The notes beneath the pieces are model-generated. The model was not told the DNA's origin, did not search any database, and was given only the letters and a program-made list of their open reading frames with translations. This document shows positions 52,961 through 64,000 of a stretch of 64,000 nt of DNA, in pieces (positions within the stretch are counted from its first letter, which is position 1; the number at the start of each line of letters is the position of its first letter). The translations under genes and the position numbers were made by a program. The DNA comes from Actinernus sp. WN-2022. Its lineage: Eukaryota; Cnidaria; Anthozoa; Actiniaria; Actinernidae. The stretch is from contig JAOWCC010000916.1 in the NCBI GenBank assembly GCA_030867875.1, forward strand, positions 1,744,001-1,808,000, read 5' to 3'.

Positions 52961-54440
52961 TTTCACAATGTAATTATGTTTTGTTTTTTACAAATATTAA
53001 TTACCATGCTGAGGGTTAATATTTAAATTTTACCTCTTCCTTTTCCAAAAATAAAGCAATATTTGCAATCTTGGCTGATTTCTTTTCCTTTTTGTTGAAC
53101 ATGTTGTGGAATTTCTTAGTAAACGCAATGTTTTACAGAGTGCATTGGAGACATTGAAAAATGAAAAAGTAGCTATATCACTGTTTTGGATGAATATGGA
53201 ATGGTATATTTTCTTTAAAAATAATAGTATGACATAAGGGAAATTAGTGATTAAAGTTTTCCTCAGTAGAGATTGTATTACAAATTGAGGAAATTGAGTT
53301 TGCTAGAAACCTCTTTACCCTGGTGGAAATTCCAAACAAGGGAAAGCAGTGGATTTTTGCTTTCATCTGGAAAACTTTCAAGGCAATGTAATCGTCTCTA
53401 TAGTAGAAGATAGTGAAGGCAAGGGCTTCCATTTACAATCACGAACAGACATATTTATGATAAACTGAGTATGTACTTTTTCCGGTGTACCATTACTTTT
53501 TGTGACCTTGTAATTGGACGACTTCGTATGTTTGCTTCTTTGTTCAGTGGTATTAGCTTTGGGCCTTGCACTCTACACGTGGCTAATACATGTACTACTC
53601 AGCAGGACATTCTCAAAAATTCAATCTGATCCTCTTATTTGGCGCTTCGACTACATTTACGAAATAGATTATCATAATGGGTTCCTGGCGCCAATATTTG
53701 TATTTCACTTGCAAAATCTAAAGGAACTTATCTGTCACACCTTCTAGAAAGCGACCATGCGGTGCACATGTCCAGGCAAAAGAGTCGAAAAACGCAAGGC
53801 TATTGCAGCCCGATGTAAGTAGCAAGAAAACCTTTATCACGATTTACAGCAACTGAAATACATGTTGACCAAGATTACCGTATCTTCGTTGTAGAAAATG
53901 CGTCTGTATAGATTATATGGCAAGAACCAACCCTCTCCAAATAAACTCCACGTAGCAAATGAGCTTATGACAAGGTCGAGGAAGAAAGACTTCTCCCAGT
54001 TGGCAAAAGATATGGGAATACCACTACTACCGCGGAAGTCTATGCGATAGATTGTCTGGCTGCTGGAAAACCTTTGGATCATGACCTAATGGCTAGCTAC
54101 CTTGGAGTCACCATGGATATGTTCCATTGCATTAGGGTGGCAAATGTGTCAAATGCGGCTAAAGGGTTAATTCTTGAAATCATCACCAACAATGAAAGCT
54201 AATCAGGGAAAAGTGGACTGCCAAGTAGTAAGTGAAGATCAGAATCATTTGTATTTAAAACTGTATAGTTTATAAAACCTATAGCTAATAAACTAAAAGT
54301 TAAAAAGTTAGAATGGTATGGAACATTCAATTATTAATTATGTTAGTTTTTGTCTAAACCCTCACCTACAGTCCCTGTCAAAAGTTTTTCACACCGTACG
54401 AACCACATGTGGTAGCATGTGGCACATGTGCCACATGTGT
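52960..54440. other. No supported gene
   Basis: AT-rich. A Phe/Leu-rich plus-strand frame at 53514-53747 could encode a hydrophobic peptide but has no splice or start support. TACAGTCCCTGTCAAAAGTT at 54368 resembles a Tc1-like terminus, but its inverted partner was not found. Confidence 0.4.
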
Positions 54441-54443
54441 TTA

Positions 54444-54655
54444 CCACTTTCGGTAAAATGAATGTGGCGAAATGTGGCGAAGCGAAATCGGTGACTGAAC
54501 CACTTTCGGTAAAACGCAATCGGTGACTGAACCACTTTCGGTAAAACTCAATCGGTGACCGAACCACTTTCAGTAAAACGAAATCGGTGACTCTACCACC
54601 TTCAGTAAAACGAATTCGGTGACTCTACCACCTTCGGTAAAACGAATTCGGATAG
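54444..54655. repeat. 32-bp minisatellite, about six copies
   Basis: CCACTTTCGGTAAAACGCAA and the next 12 bases (TCGGTGACTGAA) repeat with an exact 32-bp period at 54500, 54532, 54564, 54596 and 54628. A diverged first unit lies near 54444. CGGTGA and CGGTAAA recur in each. Confidence 0.9.
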
Positions 54656-55075
54656 TCGTCATGTTATGTAAATATGGCGCTACGTACGTACGCGATCAAT
54701 TCTAGTTTAGTTGTCGCAAATTTCCCAGTGAACATGTAGTTCCTGCCTTCATTTGATTTCATCAACGTTTCATCAAATAAGAAGATGAAGTGAAAGAATT
54801 AGACGTCAGTTTATAAGTACCTGTATGATGGCCATTTGAATTTCATTCTCTTCATGTCGGCTTTGGCAAACTACATTTACACTTCAAAACGACGATAATG
54901 CACATCAACTTAAACATGTTTTTCTTCTTTTATTCTCTTAATGGTGTGGAGACATCGCTTTGTCGACGTCCACACCGCGGCAAAACGTTACGCGCATGCG
55001 TATTGGCTATTTCTTGTCGGCGCGCGGCCGCCCCCAGTTTCCCGACTGAGACGACTGAGTAGAAGCCTGGGGACG

Positions 55076-56139
55076 ATGCTAAGGTTGACCAATGAGAAGA
55101 ATCAGCATGCTCATTCATTTAGTTCCTGTAAACCACACATCCAGGATGCTTCCCGAATACTTCACGAGAGAATCGATTGTTTTGCCGAGAAATCTTTGAA
55201 CGCTTCAGAGATAAAACGTGCCCTTGAAAATGAAGGTTACTCTGTACATCGCACAACAATTTATAAGTTACTGAAACGGAAAGAGCAAGCTCGTTTCCCT
55301 GCTAGAAAACAGGGCCGTCCTGCGGCTTATCGGAAGGAATCTGCGAGGAAATCAACGATATTTATGAAGCTAATGATGAGACGACTGGGCGACAGCTAAA
55401 ACAGAGGTTGGAAAGAGAGCATGATGGCTTGAGAGCTAGCGTACGGACGTACACACGTGCAAGAAACTCCCTTCGTTGGGTATGTACTAACACCAAGTAC
55501 TGCCAACTTGTCAGAGAAGCAAATTTACAGAAGAGACTCCAGTTTTGCCTCCTGAATAGATACGACTCTCTGGACAACGGCATTTTCACCGATGAGAGTA
55601 CCGTACAGCTAAGCATCTTCGCACGTCGACGATTTCGAAAGGTCGGCCAAGCACCAAAGCGCTGTCCAAAGCCCAAGCATCCCTTGCAGCTCCACGTTTG
55701 GGCAGGCATAAGTCGCCGTGGACCGACTGAGATAGTTATATTTGATGGGATCATGAACGTAGAGCTGTACGTGGAAATTCTTCGACATGGATTACTTCCA
55801 TTCATCAGGGACGTCATGCCACACCACCGATTCCTTCAAGACAACGATCCCAATCACACATCAAGACTGGCTCAAGCATTCTACGAGGAATCGGGAATAA
55901 ATTGGTGGCGCACTCCTGCTGAAAGTCCAGACTTGAATCCCATTGAAAATGTATGGAATGAGCTCAAGTGGCATATTTCTTCGAATGCCAAACCTCGTAC
56001 AAAGGAAGAGCTAATAACCGCCATCAAGGATTTCTGGACTGCTCTTATCCCAGAGAGATGTTGCAAATACATCGACCATGTCGGCAAGAAAGTTATTCCG
56101 CGGGTCATCGAACTGGAGGGAAAGGCAACAGAGATGTGA
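55076..56139 (+). pseudogene. Tc1/mariner transposase, D34E, one frameshift
   Basis: The ATG at 55076 leads into a helix-turn-helix DNA-binding region (NASEIKRALENEGYSVHRTT). A frame change at about 55335-55350 precedes the linker. The second frame runs to TGA at 56137-56139 with the catalytic residues FTDESTVQL (D1), LQDNDPNHTS (D2) and, exactly 34 residues after D2, the Glu in SPDLNPIENVWNELK. Tc1-type transposases cut DNA at TA sites. The catalytic domain is complete, so only the single indel inactivates this copy. Terminal inverted repeats were not identified with confidence. Confidence 0.88.
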
Positions 56140-56414
56140 GATCGAACATCACAGATAACCCCACAAAAAAAACCAGCTCCACTACCACAATGAAGAGAGT
56201 CAATGACAATCAATGCTTACTATAAAACGAATAAAAATATCCACACTACGATACCCAAAATTAAATTGCTTATATATCATTCTGTAAAAACGAATAGACG
56301 AATAAAAGGTTGCAATGTCTTAGATATTTTAATCAAATATGAGGTTTGAAAGTGGCGCTCCTTTGACTTTCGGCAGTGCATTTTTTTTAGATCTCCCTTG
56401 TTATAAACAGTAAG

Positions 56415-57136
56415 TTGCCGATGAGACTCGTATCCGAGAATTCGAGTACGATTGGATTTCAAGGAATCTAACAAAGCTGAGAAAAGACCTTGCTGATGTG
56501 GAACGCACGGAACAAGATGCTGAAGACCAACCTGTCGATGAGAACTTATTCAGAAAACGGACGAATAAGGTAAGCATATTCCAATGTGCATTTGAAATGT
56601 TGTAGACAAAATTTGTCTTGTTCACCTTGGGTGATTTGGCTAATAAGAATTTAGGGAGAAATAAGATGACATACATGTACATGTAGCTCTAGTGGGCTGT
56701 AAATAGAGATACTGTGTGGTTGTTCTGCTAATGTTGTTTATTAAAGTGTTGATCTGCTTTTTTAGGGTGATCAGAACACTGCTGAGAAGAAAAAGAAAAG
56801 GAAGGTTGGTGTTCAAGTTAATTAAGCATTGTATTACTTAAACATTGTATTACTTAAACTTTTTGATTATGAGTATAACGGCAGCTCCTAAAACGTTTTA
56901 CTTCTGTGATCGAAACTTCTACACTGAAGTTAATTTTCTACAGCTCTACAAGTACATGTAATAATTCCCCATGTATTTCCAATACACTGTGTACCGTTAG
57001 CACAAACTGACTTGTATTCTTGTTCTTGCTGCAGACTGCAAATGCTAAGAAAAATGTTGCCGATGAGGACAAGGAGAACGCCAATAGACTACATGTACCA
57101 AAGAAATCAAAAGCAAAGCAAATTGTAATTAATTAA
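56415..57136 (+). CDS. Three C-terminal exons of a lysine-rich nuclear-type gene
   Basis: Exons 56415-56569 (GTAAGC donor), 56766-56804 and 57035-57136 join in phase 0. They encode DETRIREFEYDWISRNLTKL, RKDLADVERTEQDAEDQP, a basic patch (AEKKKKRK) and KKNVADEDKENANRLHVPKK, ending in TAA. Charged, disordered and bipartite basic sequence suggests a nuclear protein. Splice sites are TTTTTTAG and GCTGCAG acceptors. The first exon needs an upstream acceptor (TAAG at 56411-56414). No family is recognised. Upstream exons may lie beyond the Tc1 relic, which would then sit in an intron. Confidence 0.5.
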
Positions 57137-57290
57137 ACAAAAACTTATATATGTGCTAAGCAAAAATAGCTAAACAAATTGCAAAATCATATCGCTTTTT
57201 GATAACATTGACCTGTAGATTTAATTGATTAATAATTATTGTGATGCGAAACAAGAATACTATAAAGTGTATATTAAATTTATTTCAACT

Positions 57291-57354
57291 TCTCGGTTAG
57301 CTCAGTTGTTAAGCTCCGGTCTGTTGAGCGGGAGGTCGCGGGTTCAAACCCCGG

Positions 57355-57393
<39 letters not shown>

Positions 57394-57560
57394 GGTGCTG
57401 CCTTTGTGAAACAACTGCAAATGGTTAGACCTTCACGTCTTCTCGGATAAGGACGTAAAATCGTAGGACTCCCGTCGGCCTCAAGTTTATCAGTCTCACC
57501 AGACTGTCACGAGTTACCGACGTTAAATAAAGTTGCTTTACTTTACTTTACTTTACTTTT
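57291..57560 (+). mobile_element. tRNA-derived SINE
   Basis: The head has tRNA-like RNA polymerase III promoter boxes: A box TTAGCTCAGTTGTTAAGC (57297-57314) and B box GGGTTCAAACCC (57340-57351), with acceptor-like ends. A unique body follows, then a tail of CTTTA repeats (57534-57556). A true tRNA gene is unlikely, because the body continues past the 3' end and the anticodon stem pairs imperfectly. Confidence 0.8.
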
Positions 57561-58921
57561 GTTACTATAGAGCTTTTTTGTCAGACGGCCCTCAAAGTTT
57601 AAAGGTTTTCTCAATGAGCAATTGAGGAACTGGTTCGATTCCAGTAAAGCTTTATCCGTACAGACATAAAAGGTCAATTGCCTTACATGCTATTTCATTT
57701 TTTTTACTTAATAACAGTGTCCATTAGCGTGAGTTTTGAAAAGGACTGGCCAGACAGATATTCCCATACATTTAGTGTTATGTCCTTTTTTTGTCTTGTC
57801 GAAAGTCACGTAAGTATCTTCTCTCTAGGCTCTTGTGTATGTCGGTAATTTTGGTATCACTGACCCTCTCGTATGAGGTAAAAAGTATATGAAATGCTAC
57901 CTAAAAGTTTCTACAGGGTAAGCAATACTATTTAGAGACAACTTTCTTGGAAAATGGCAATTTATTCCACTCTTTGATTATTCATGTTTCCCAGTTCTTA
58001 CGGCTTATATTTTGCTACTAAAGTACCGTAATTCATATCTGTTTCCACGCTAAACTGTTGGAAGACAATATTTTTCTCTTAGCAAAGAATTAATGGTTTT
58101 CTACAGACTTAAATTTGTACAATTTTTGTTTAGAATAATACAGGATTTGGTGTAAAAACACATATTTATACGTTCGGTTATCAATGTAGACACGTAGATT
58201 CGGTTTCAACATCCAGTCTGCATAGCGACGGAATTTTTACTTTACACTTTTAAATCAGATAAGTTTTGGAGTCAAGATATTTATTTGTAAATAATTCCAC
58301 TTACAGTTTCGTTGCTAACGAGTATCAAGGCAAAATCTCCGGATTGCACAATATACACGTGGTCGGCCGCCATTTTGTGCTACAATAACACAGGAAACCC
58401 ATCACCTAACAGGAGCTAAAATCCTTCCGATTCAGTGGATCGTTCTTTTCCCTTCATACGAGGCAACAGCCAAATGAACACAATATTTACTAAACTGTCA
58501 ACCAACATTCATGACGCCATAAATCACATGACACATGTGACAGTACTCAAGCCAATTAAGGCCTGGGATTTAATGGCAACAGCTGAACCCTGCTTTAAAC
58601 TCCAGCCACCACGCTAACGTGTGGGAGCTGCAGATGTAAGCAAAGTGCTATAGCGACGGGAATCTCTCCGAAGAGGATCTGGTAGTGAAAAATGGACGGT
58701 GCAATTCCGACTTTAAAATATTTACTTGGGGCATGCTTATCACTATCCGTTGGAGCGTGACTATTCAGTTCCGCAAAAGAATAGTTGAAATTCCGGTCCC
58801 TCTTATAACTAAGCGATGTGTCACACATTAGCTATGACACGCATTTCACTTTACCGCTTCTTCTTCTAATATTTACTAGCATTTAACTATATCGTGCATG
58901 TGAGAATGCTTTAAAAGTGCA
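57561..58921. other. No gene recognised
   Basis: AT-rich intergenic or intronic sequence. GCCGCCATTTTG near 58367 resembles a promoter-proximal motif, but no coding start follows that I can support. Confidence 0.4.
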
Positions 58922-59418
58922 TATGAAGTGAAAAAATCGACCCTGTTTTTATTTAATTTTATTTAAATTTTAGTCATTTTGTGCAATTAAAAAATAATTT
59001 GGAGAACGCGAACATTAGTTTTTCGTGTTGAAATCATGCATAATTGTCAAAATCATGTGACGTTTTATGCCGTTATTAATCACATGCACGACATCAATTT
59101 ATATTCACAAAAGTAAAAATAAGGCAGACACAAGATTCTTGGAGAAAAAAACATGACAGATGGCAAAGCCCCTCAAGTAAGATATTTACAATGAAAATTA
59201 GACAAAAAACGCACTATAATTTGTTTTATTTTCGAAGCCAAACATAAATGTGGAAACCACTTAACGTCACACATTTAATTAGCACATCTTTAACGGCATA
59301 AGAAATGTCGCAGGAAATAAAAAAATGTTTGTGCTCTCCAAATTTATTTTTAATTGCACAAAATGACTTAGGGAAGACTAAAATTTCATAAAAACAGGGT
59401 CGATTATTTAATGAGCTT
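58922..59418. mobile_element. MITE of about 495 bp with 95-bp inverted repeats
   Basis: AATCGACCCTGTTTTTATTT at 58937 is matched on the minus strand at the right end (AATCGACCCTGTTTTTATGA). Both arms then share TTTTGTGCAATTAAAAA and TTTGGAGA(A/G)C. The centre is unique AT-rich sequence. No coding capacity. Confidence 0.85.
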
Positions 59419-59553
59419 CAGTATCACCAATATCACGAATATCTCCCAAAAGGTAGACAATAAAACCACGTTACGTGTTCCAGTTGATGGTATATCAGAA
59501 TGAATTAACATTTTCTTCCATTGGATCCGACAGCATACGACTTCTGATCAACA

Positions 59554-59900
59554 ATGGATCCATGTCCAGATCTCTTTACCTGCAACCCTGTGGCCATCAC
59601 TGATGAGTACACTGAGTACACCGATTTCGGTAAGAGATATATCAACGAGTCGATGATGGAACAGGTAATCACAGAAAACAAGGAGCCAAAATTGTTTTAG
59701 CGAGCTGATTTCCTAATATCAACCCTGAGCGCTCACCACTATTGCAGAACTGGCAAAACAATAGCAGTATTGCTCAAAGGCAAGATGAACGTTGTGAAAG
59801 AGCTATTGTTCTTGAAAATACTCGTAAACTTCTGGATGCTGCTGGTGAAGCTGGTAAATACAGTGTCCGAGAGCGGACATCAAAAGCCAAATTACAATAA
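59554..59900 (+). CDS. Small two-exon gene, unknown
   Basis: Exon 1 (59554-59664, 37 codons) begins MDPCPDLFTCNPVAITDEYT and ends at GTAATC in phase 0. Exon 2 (59748-59900) follows ATTGCAG, encodes QRQDERCERAIVLENTRKLL and ends KAKLQ with TAA. 87 residues, helical and charged. A TTGTAATATTT-like signal is not evident. The intron is 83 bp. No family is recognised. Both splice sites and phases agree, which supports a real gene or a C-terminal exon pair. Confidence 0.45.
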
Positions 59901-61216
59901 TTCGAAAGTAGAATTGCAGGAAGGCTCGAATTCAAACTGAGTTTCGCTTTTGCTGTTTTTCGCTTCAGCCACTTTGCCTTTATCGACTTTTGCAAATTGT
60001 GCTTCAGCTATTTTGTCTTTACTTACTTTGTCTTTATCGACTTTCGCTTTTCGACCGAGAATTTCCAGGCATTACTGGAGGCCAAGTGCGAGAATTAACC
60101 ACGATGTTCATTGCCACACTCAGCACTACCGCAGCAGTTTGGATTTAAATTTGTATAGTATGCTCGATCTAATACAACAGGATATTCCTAATCTTTTTAA
60201 GGAAAACTAAGTAATTTAGAATGTTGTTATATGTATCAGTGTATGTGTGACGGGAAATCAAAGCTAACTCACGCTTTGCGAGTATCTGTATTGCAATTGG
60301 AATACAATGCATGGTAATTCAGTCTAGGCAGTACATAGAATTGATCAAACAGAAATGTTTTGTCCTGTTCAATGTTTTGAAATTAGTTTTTATATAGTTG
60401 CAATAAAATCTGGTGCTATTACATAATTATGGTCTAGATACAAAAATGTTAATTTATGAAGGCTTGTCCTATTCAAAATTATGTTTCTTTTTCCATAAAA
60501 AAAAAGTATTATCTTAAATTAATTTCATGGTATAGAGTGCACGCATTATATCTGTGAAACAAAACAAAACGTATTGAGTAACTGCTTTTATTTTGTAACA
60601 AATAGTGCAAACCACTCAACTGGGATATCATTTTCGTTATTGCAAGACATGAAATGCACTATAGAATAAGAATAGACACAAAAGTGAGCTATGTTCGCGT
60701 TATGCCTGAATTCGTAATTTATTAGTTGTGCTATTTATTTAGTTGATAACACAATACTTTTATGCTCTAAATAGAGAGTAATTATTTCACAGATATACAT
60801 GTGTAGTGCATGCTCTCTTATATTTAATGTGACAATGTATGTTTTCAAATGGCCATCATGTTTTCTAACAGTATTGGCTTAGGCATCTTTATTTGTTGAC
60901 TATTAATACTATTATTAAATATTAGTTAATTAATATTAATACTCCAAATTATTACATGTGCAATTTTTATATGCAAACAATTTTAATAACAGTCAGTTAT
61001 TATTTGCCATATCTGACATTTGTGCAGTACCAGAAAATATCCATAACTCCATGGAGGGACTTGGAAATTCATATTCCAGAGAGTAGGGAGTGGAATGGGT
61101 ATCTTCTGGAACCAAACAATAATCACCATTATAATACTGGTACATTTCTATTTGTTACCCAATCCAACCACTGCTTTTTAATTTTACATTTACATTTACA
61201 TTATTTTCCAATTAAG
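59901..61216. other. No gene recognised
   Basis: 59945-60060 has repeated TCGACTTTTGC / TTTGTCTTTA units. The remainder is very AT-rich. Confidence 0.4.
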
Positions 61217-61330
61217 GTTGAGAAGCACACAAAACGAGCCATCATTTGTGACTTTGGAGTGAGCAAACTGAAAGACATGACAATGAAGAGCAATGCTGGT
61301 GGATCCAATGCTGGTACCTTAGCGTACACC
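61217..61330 (+). pseudogene. Protein-kinase activation-segment exon fragment
   Basis: After the acceptor CCAATTAAG, the frame encodes VEKHTKRAIICDFGVSKLKD and then SNAGGSNAGTLAYT. DFG followed by GT..Y is the activation segment of protein kinases. The expected APE does not follow, because the sequence switches to a duplicated CTGGTACCTTAG. It is an isolated exon or fragment. Confidence 0.5.
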
Positions 61331-61369
61331 TGCTGGTACCTTAGATTACACCAACACCCATGTGCACTA

Positions 61370-61678
61370 CGTCTTGAAGCAGTTTGCAGCTAAGACCGGT
61401 TGCCTTTGAGAGTAGAGTGTGTCTGCATTTGTTCCAGTATGCTTAGGTATTGCATCATGACCAACACGAGTGCCAGTAAGATGGGCCATTCGCGTGTCAC
61501 TGCAGACCGCTACTACAACCTCGTCAACAAAATGAAGGCTGCCTCCGACGCCCATGACACATTGACCAGCTTAATGGATGCCGCCCTGGAAGCGAGCGCT
61601 TCTTCCTCTAAGAAGGACAACAAAGTGCCACCATCAGAGAAACCTGAAGCCCAAATGGAAGCACTAAAGAGTTTCTAA
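61370..61678 (+). pseudogene. C-terminal fragment of a tyrosine recombinase related to the 37.4-kb element
   Basis: The frame encodes MGHSRVTADRYYNLVNKMKA, which aligns with MGHLRTTADASYNLQDKVKE at 39.2 kb: G-H, T-A-D, Y-N-L and the following lysines are shared. This is the final His...Tyr box of the catalytic domain. It is followed by a short Ser/Lys-rich tail (SASSSKKDNKVPPSEKPEAQ) and a stop. No upstream catalytic residues were found. Confidence 0.6.
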
Positions 61679-62285
61679 AAGGTTCTAATTTACTATCAAC
61701 AGGCATAATGGACCAATTAGCTTCATTCGCTTATTATTTAATTTTAGCGTCGACAATTTAATATCATAACAAGAGAAAACTGAAAGCTTTCTTACTTGCG
61801 TGATTGTTCTGAATAGGAAATTCAAATGCTGAATCCCAAAGAGCGAAAAAGGGGGAGGAACATTCCCTTTTATAGTGTTTGTTCGTGTTTAAGTCATAAC
61901 GCTAAAAATGAAGACTTTGCAAAATAAAACTCAGTCACTGTGCATCTTATTTCAATGGCTTTGCCTTAATTGAGTCTTAATAACGTACGTAATCAAATCA
62001 GCTGACCAGTCATCAAAAAAATACAAACTTGTATCCATTATTCCGTTCACTCTTCCCAAATTTTGGTGATTGACGATTAACGAGGATATTTTGACGGTTG
62101 GCGCTCCGTGTCAATATTCATTAGTATGGAGCCTTGCATTTGGTCGAAAGTCGCGAAATAGTATTCGGTTTTTTCCAGAATTAGGGATCGCTGGATCCTA
62201 AAATTCAGGCAGGGCTTTATTTATTTATCATTCTAGCGACGACAGGAGTTTCGTGGCATTTCAATAACGAAAAGTGAGATTTTGG
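61679..62285. other. No gene recognised
   Basis: AT-rich sequence with no terminal repeats noticed. Confidence 0.4.
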
Positions 62286-63760
62286 AGGTAAGATTGTAGG
62301 TGATTGTGGCAGAAGACTTCGGAAGATTCCAGCCTTTTCTTCTTCTTAGAGGTGGTGAGCCGAGGTGGATGAAAAACTCCCCAAAACAGCCTAAAATGGT
62401 TTCAAGACAAGAAACAACACAAAGGAAACAATATGGAAGCGAAAAGGTACGTTTATTTGTACATTGTCATCCATTGTACGGCAATTTGAAAGGATTTATA
62501 AAACCCCATACATATCTTCTATTTTTATGCACATACCCATAGATTGGGCTGCCTGTGGTTACCTAAATCTCGAAATGATTTATGTTTTCAGGGTTGTTAG
62601 CTTGCATATTTTGAGACATGTCATTGATGGAATAGAGCACCATGGTCCAACCCATAGTTGGTCGATGTGGAATTACGAACATTTGAATTCTTGGATCTCA
62701 AAGGAGTGTTATAAGTAGGACTACTCCAGAGGCAACAATCCTGAAAACATATCAGGTACATGTAATATATTTAGCAACAAAACAATTAAAACAATTTAAC
62801 CCAAAAGAAAAAGTGTATAAAATGGACTTTTTCAACTTTTAGTGACAAAAATTGAAGTACATTTGAACAGATTATATAGTTATTTAATTGGCAGCTTTCA
62901 AGTGATACCTAATTAATGGTGATCTAGCTTCTCACAAGACCAGTTCCCACTGCCATAAATGATTCACTGGAACTGGTATTTAGTAATTCATACCCTGAGT
63001 GAGTCTTGGTAAATAAAACAAGTATATATATATATATTCCACCCAACTTGGCACTGGACATGTCGGTAGTTATAAAGCACAACATATCCAAAGAAGGGTA
63101 TATACTTCATGGTAGTGTTTCGTTCCATATAGTCTCTCTGCATACAGGTACGTATAATTATGGGATGCATTTGAAGAAAAACATTCAATTAAGTTTCCTG
63201 ACACAGCTGAGCTGCTTCATTACACTATGGCTGCAATTTCGCACCCGGCTTCAGAGGGAGGCCAGAATTCAGACAGTGAAGATGAATCTGACATTACAGT
63301 TAATGATAACTGCGCCACAGCTGCTACACCTATCCCAGATGATGTATTCAATCTGTTGAAAGATACTCTGCCATGTGGAAAGTGCCTCATGTAGCCCTAG
63401 ATCTGTCGATCAGTGCGGTGTTGTATCTACTGAAATGACAGTATCCCATAAGCATACTGAAGTTGTTTCAGGGAGAAGAGTGATCTGGAAAGGATGGAAT
63501 AGTGAAATTCCTAACCATTATAGGGTCTCTTCTGTGGTTTCACTGAAAATGAATCAGAGCAAACCATTATTTGGTCAAATAATATATTTTTTACTCACAC
63601 CTTTGAAGGAGCATCTACTAAGTTTGCTGTGATGAATACTTTTCACAATAAATACACTTCATTTGAAAAGTCATCTTGTTTGTGGTGGGTAAACACATTT
63701 TATGTTAGGTGGTACCAGGAAGCTCTATATGGCTCTCAAAACCACTGGTAACAGTAAATA
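62286..63760 (+). pseudogene. DUF4218/tnp2-like transposase relic
   Basis: Exon-like pieces: 62300-62447 (ending SRQETTQRKQYGSEK at GTACG), 62590-62718 after TTTTCAG (VVSLHILRHVIDGIEHHGPT, SWSMWNYEHLNSWISK), 63226-63393 (an acidic start, MAAISHPASEGGQNSDSEDE) and about 63450-63740 (RRVIWKGWNSEIPNHYRVSS, VVSLKMNQSKPLFGQI, FEKSSCLWWVNTFYVRWYQ). The H-x3-H..G P..WxxxxE layout and the F-G-Q-I beta region resemble the region after the catalytic core in tnp2/CACTA-type (DUF4218) transposases. Frames do not join cleanly. No catalytic core is present. Confidence 0.45.
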
Positions 63761-64000
63761 ATGGGTAGACTATCAGAGAGAGTACCATTTATGTATGTTC
63801 TTTGTTTGCGGCCATATAAATACAAAGTAAACCGTTGAAGGGCATGAGGGTCTGCTCCATAGAGTTCGAGCTTTTTTTTATAGTAATATTTGATGATCGA
63901 CCGTGTCAAAACGCTTTTTTAGATCCAGAAATAACAGTCCATTCAGCAGACCGTTGTCAATATTTAGGTACCATTCATTTGCAGCTTTGAGAAGAGCTAT
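63745..64000 (-). pseudogene. LINE reverse transcriptase fragment at the window edge
   Basis: On the minus strand LLKAANEWYLNIDNGLLNGL, LFLDLKKRFDTVDHQILL (motif A) and, after a frame change, ELYGADPHALQRF are reverse transcriptase sequence of a CR1/Jockey-group LINE. The Ala usually preceding Phe-Asp is replaced by Arg. The element continues beyond the window. Confidence 0.75.

Noticed and set aside
53514..53747. Hydrophobic 77-codon plus-strand frame
   Set aside because: No splice support, poor start context and no recognisable domain in AT-rich sequence.
54368..54400. Left terminus of the Tc1/mariner element (TACAGTCCCTGTCAAAAGTT)
   Set aside because: Resembles Tc1-type ends, but no inverted partner was found after 56139, so it cannot be tied to the transposase.
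57297..57364. Genuine tRNA gene
   Set aside because: A and B boxes are present, but the anticodon and acceptor stems pair imperfectly and the unit continues into a body and CTTTA tail, as in a SINE.
1..64000. CRISPR array or bacterial operon
   Set aside because: Tandem repeats here lack unique spacers between identical repeats, no cas-like genes are visible, and gene structure with introns is eukaryotic.

Overview
The window looks like a stretch of nuclear genome from a marine invertebrate, most likely an anthozoan cnidarian such as a stony coral or sea anemone. That is an inference from AT-rich DNA, small exons with GT..AG introns, a tRNA-derived SINE with a short A/T-rich tail, and protein families (SWIM/YqaJ proteins, IAP-like RING, TRAF-like MATH, HIRAN-like, Crypton-type recombinases) that are heavily expanded in cnidarians. 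There are no bacterial operons, no rRNA, no CRISPR array and no long intact host gene. The window is essentially a nest of endogenous virus-like and transposable elements with small multi-exon gene pieces between them.

Region 1 (1-7,600) is the virion-formation half of an endogenized Polinton/adintovirus-like DNA virus. It has closely packed genes on both strands: a double-jelly-roll-type major capsid protein (4483-5718), an FtsK/HerA (A32)-type packaging ATPase (5718-6344), candidate minor capsid proteins (1983-2648 and 2692-3862), and many small hydrophobic or basic proteins. Two divergent gene pairs are each separated by about 35-45 bp that look like bidirectional promoters sharing a motif. 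The ATPase and several small genes are open. At least four genes carry a nonsense codon or frameshift, so this is a young fossil.

Region 2 (about 9,270-16,023) is a second element with different base composition and different promoter motifs. It has a GC-rich leader with 25-bp repeats, a TATA box and a recurring CAATTAGAG motif, a broken gene of unknown function, an intact Cys-rich protein (12793-13077), and a protein-primed family B DNA polymerase ruined by stops, frameshifts and an internal deletion. An apparently complete hAT DNA transposon (9827-12565, 637-aa transposase, terminal inverted repeats, perfect 8-bp target duplication CTCTGGCT) sits inside the broken gene.

Region 3 (16-29 kb) holds a palindrome whose half recurs at 28.26-28.30 kb, a 387-bp MITE, a Crypton-like tyrosine recombinase relic, and a run of small intron-containing genes: two unknown genes, an IAP-like RING gene, a TRAF-like RING/zinc-finger/MATH pseudogene and a SWIM plus YqaJ nuclease gene. 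The two inverted ends could bound one 12-kb transposon carrying these genes. This is the most speculative and most interesting possibility.

Region 4 (29-64 kb) contains a pogo-like terminus, a HIRAN-like piece, four LINE reverse transcriptase fragments, a second SWIM gene fragment, a tyrosine-recombinase transposon (37.4-39.8 kb) with a second relic near 61.5 kb, an unclassified transposon-type protein on the minus strand (47.8-50.1 kb), a nearly intact Tc1/mariner transposase (55.1-56.1 kb), several newly recognised MITE or fold-back structures, a SINE, and exons of small host-type genes. The right edge holds a DUF4218/tnp2-like transposase relic and a LINE.
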